DNA of 64,000 bases from Gnetum montanum (taxonomy: Eukaryota > Streptophyta > Gnetopsida > Gnetales > Gnetaceae): positions 147,799 through 211,798 of the forward strand of contig MNCI01001988.1 of NCBI GenBank assembly GCA_015680685.1, in the 5' to 3' direction. The notes beneath the pieces are model-generated. The model was not told the DNA's origin. It was given only the letters and a program-made list of their open reading frames with translations, and made no database searches. A program made the position numbers and the translations under genes. Below are positions 60,720-64,000 of the stretch, piece by piece; positions within the stretch are counted from its first letter, which is position 1; each line of letters opens with the position of its first letter.

Positions 60720-61245
60720 TCTTGACATCTTATGACATCTCACTCACATTTATCTATGATACAATCATGAATCATAATCCACCTTTATTAACTAAGTAAG
60801 ATAAAAAACCTAATAAACCTCATCAATCATAACTTGAAGATTCTTCAACCATTTTCAAACTTAAAATGATAATTTTGGAAGTTTTCTTGCATGTTTGGGT
60901 TGTCTCTAGCCTTTCTAGAATGCCTTTTGCCAAAACTAGAAATGCTAGGGATACATCTCCTATGAACCTAAGATGTCTTTTGTATAGAGAGGATGTATTA
61001 GCCTAATCTAAGATGTCTCAGTAACTTGTGAGACATCTCACACTAAAATGGGATGTTCCATCCAATGTTGGGATGTCTCACTTGAGATGTCTAAAATTTT
61101 CTTAAGATGTTCCTTAAACCTATGATGTATCCTATAAGGTCTTAACTCCCAATTGTAATGTCTTCTATTCTCTAAGACATCTCTCTTGAGAGATCATATC
61201 TTAGGAAAGAAAACTCCATGGTCTTCAAGATGTCTCCATGAAGTC
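60720..61245. repeat. Cluster of AGATGTCTC / GAGACATCT motifs, probably in the 3' LTR of F
   Basis: Around a dozen short copies of (G/A)AGATGTCTC or its reverse complement GAGACATCT in about 500 bp, at irregular spacing. It lies just downstream, on the minus strand, of F's integrase end, where the 3' untranslated region or LTR should be. LTR borders could not be fixed. Confidence 0.6.
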
Positions 61246-61543
61246 CAAAACTTGTAAAAACACATACGTATAGAAGAGAACAATGGGATCAGAAGAGATA
61301 TCACTATACCAACTCTTTCATCCATCCAAAAGCGAACTCATGTGAACAAGGAAGTAGGGGTTGAAGTAATCCCACACTCATGAATTTTAGTCTCATGGAT
61401 CCATACAACATCATCAATGGATTGATCCTTCCAATGGATCAACTACTCATGCCTCTTCACTCTCTAAGTGCTAAAATCTTTCCTTTGCTTGAGTACAATG
61501 GCCTTTCTCTCCATTGAATTCTTGAACTAATCAATAATCCTCT

Positions 61544-63951
61544 TCAACTCATCAATGTTACCGTATATGATTGTCTCATTAAGTGATCCATATATTGCAC
61601 AAGATCAAAAATATTAAATATAAAAGATATACTAACATCATTTGGAAAATCAATTTCAAAAGGATTATTATTAATCTTGGCCTTTATTATGAAAGGCCAC
61701 ATCTTCTTAGCTTTCAACTTGGAGAAGTTGACACATCTCAACTACTTCTTCTTCAAGAGCACCTAAACAATGTTACCAATAACAAAGTTTGACTTTTGTT
61801 TGTTCTCATTCCTCTTAAGGGCTCTCTCTTAAGCCTTATTTTCAAGAGTTGATTTTAATTGTGCATGAAGATCTCTCAACTCTTGGATAAAATTAGCACT
61901 CAATTGAGCTTCACCATAAAATCTTTTGAAGGTTTTCACCATCTTAGGAAAAAAATCATAATTCAACTTAAATGAGGTTTTTCCAATGGTAACCTGAAAA
62001 ACATCATGGTAAGAAAATTCAGCCTTCTTTTTCTTCTTTGTGTTGGGAAGTCTTTCATTCATCCTTCCTACACTATCAAAATCACAATATAAATTGCCTT
62101 CATACTTTCCATCCATTTTATAGCCTAGACAATTAATTTCATCACTATCAATGTTCACATCCACATTAATAATTACTTTCTCATTATGACTACTACTATA
62201 TCCATCAGTATTAAATACAAAATTTGACACATTACCACTATTAGTCTTTCTTTTACTAATAATTATATCAAAGGTTACATTACTTCTATCATTCACAACA
62301 TAACTTACAACTTCATCACAATCATCATAATGAGCATGATTCTCATCATTACAATTGAGCAAACCACTATCAAGATGAAGTGAAAAACTAGCATCCCACA
62401 CACTTTCTTTCATATCAGAGGTATTACTATCATTATTAAGGTAAAGCTCAAATTTATTTACCTCTTCATGGCTTCTCCCATCCAACCTTGGTTCAGCTAG
62501 ATCTTCAACACATGGTTGTTCAATCTCATCAAAGCTTAAATCTTTAAGATTCTACATAGGAGTTCCCAATATCAATGATTTCTCCTCTTCATTAAGCACA
62601 CTCAAATTGGAAAAATCATTCAAAACTTCCACATGATATATGATGAAATATACCACATGCATTCTAGATAATCCCTCAAGCACCACATTGGCTTTCCCAC
62701 TTTTGTGTGCCTCCCTTGGCATAAGCACTACTATAACTACATAAGGTAAAATGGATTTACTCATGAAGCCATTACAAGTAACTCCTCTACTTTCCCTTGT
62801 AATTTTGACTGTTAATTTGATGCCATTCAGTATGATCTCTTATTTGGAATGGTAGCACTAGGGATGAAATCAATATGATGATATATATTTCTCATTAGTG
62901 GCAATCCATCCAATTCCCTCTTGAATACCTTGGGAAATTTCTCCTTCAAGCCTAACACACCTATAGAAAATTTAACCTACACATCATCAAAATTAGAAGA
63001 AACTATTGATACAACAACAAATGCAAACCCTATTTCATTATGTTTCTTAATATATTTCCTCTTTCCTAGAAGGATTAAGGAAGCATTAAGTTAGTTTTTC
63101 TGCCTCACTTGTTTAGCCATCATGGGAATCAACTCATGGATTTCATCAAATCTAGCTATACTCCATTCATTTCTTGCTCCATCAAACTAAGCACCATTAT
63201 CAAAATTCCAAGGTCTACTAATACTTACATCATTAAAATCTATTGGAAGCATATCATACTTCGCAATATCATGAAAACATTCAAATTTAAATTTTAAAGT
63301 ACATTTTTTACTCACATCTTGAGAGAGATATCTAGACAACCAATGCACTTTATATTGTCTAGAATGAGGATTAGTTACCAAATCCAATTGAGAAATCATA
63401 CTAAAAGCCATACCTTTTAATCTATATTTAGCAATAGGTACCCTCAAGTGATTTGGTACCTATTCCAACTTAAAGTGCTTGTTAAGTGTCTTTAGCTAAC
63501 TTGAAAAAACATTTGTGTCATCTATATTACTAAAAGTTTTCAACTCAATGTACATAATTCTTGCAACATTTTTGAATGCTCTAGCAAGTGTTGCCTCATC
63601 TTCTTCATCTAGCTTGCCAAGAGGAGAAGTAGTTGCCACTATTGGAGTCCTCAAAATTCTCATACAAGGAATAGGATTCCCTTTCATTAGAATCCTAGGT
63701 AGATGGGTTCCTACACTCTCATAGCTAGATTATCCTTTCTCATAATCTATTCCATCTTCACTAGGCTGTAAAACTTTCTCATTTGTACATGAATGCTCAC
63801 CACCTCCATGTATCTAGATACGACGAGGACCTACATTCTTTTTTACATTTATGATGAGTTCATCCAACTAAGAAAACATTAGTTGGAAAGTATAATTCAT
63901 GCTCTCCATGTCTTTATTCAAGGCTTGAACCTGTTTCTTCTTAGACACCAT
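61544..63951 (-). pseudogene. Collapsed gypsy polyprotein with serial internal deletions (element F)
   Basis: Gag-like start MVSKKKQVQALNKDMESMNY near 63,951 (frame open to the window edge). A gag stretch (KHFKLE, KYRLKGMAF) then runs into the protease end (LVTNPHSRQYKVHWLSRYLS, ISRPWNFDNGA; 63,390-63,187). A linker and the RT N-terminus follow (KVEELL, then SMSP-like MSKSILPYVVIVVLMPRE), joined directly to the RNase H tail (AHKSGKANVVLEGLSR, 62,700). After an acidic segment (62,485-62,060) comes the end of the integrase core (AEFSYHDVFQVTIGKTSFKL) and the C-terminal region to 61,544 (KLKAKKMWPFIIKAKINNNP). The RT catalytic YxDD, RNase H core and integrase DDE are all missing. The shape suggests a chromovirus-like parent. 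Confidence 0.82.
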
Positions 63952-64000
63952 TTGAATTTGACAAAATTCTCTAAGCAAGTCCAAGCCACAATCAACCAAA

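Overview
The window looks like intergenic DNA from a large, repeat-rich land-plant genome. I recognise no host gene, tRNA or rRNA. What it holds is nested, decayed LTR retrotransposons. Plant origin is supported by copia elements with initiator-Met-tRNA-type primer sites, a chromodomain integrase relic, and Ty3/gypsy elements of the Tat type with a second RNase H domain. A conifer or other gymnosperm is my guess; the sequence does not prove it.

Layout. 1-10,394: element A, a plus-strand Tat element entering from outside the window. 10,395-22,408: element B, a related minus-strand element whose pol side is cut off by A. 22,409-23,870: AT-rich DNA with a chromovirus integrase tail. 23,870-28,456: the 3' half of element D (minus), with a sense accessory gene just before its polypurine tract. 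28,457-46,725: element C (minus), the most complete Tat element, about 18 kb, with gag-PR, RT-RNase H-RNase H-integrase and both LTRs, the 3' one truncated. 46,726-47,975: the 3' end of element E (plus), same family as D, interrupted by C. 49,780-52,092: copia element G (minus) with gag but no visible pol. 53,368-54,598: a tandem duplication of about 615 bp. 54,816-59,112: element H (minus), a complete copia-type LTR element with a 5-bp target-site duplication and a non-pol cargo. 60,700-64,000: element F (minus), a gypsy polyprotein collapsed by serial internal deletions.

The most notable system is in A, B and C. Each Tat element carries, in antisense orientation within the linker between protease and reverse transcriptase, an eight-exon gene of roughly 970 codons. 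Two copies have a TATA box about 145-150 bp before the ATG. The first two introns have the same phase in all three copies; exon 1 is 119 nt in both A and C, and exon 2 is about 450 nt. Arrays or single copies of a GACCTTAAACTAG-type motif lie at the gene's borders and after pol. Being antisense, the gene's introns cannot be spliced from the element's genomic RNA, so a spliced gene can persist through retrotransposition. I do not recognise the protein.

All coding regions are decayed. Most in-frame stops are TAG or TAA at positions where a sister copy or the family has Gln or Trp, as expected from long-term cytosine methylation and deamination. None of the elements here looks able to make its full protein set.
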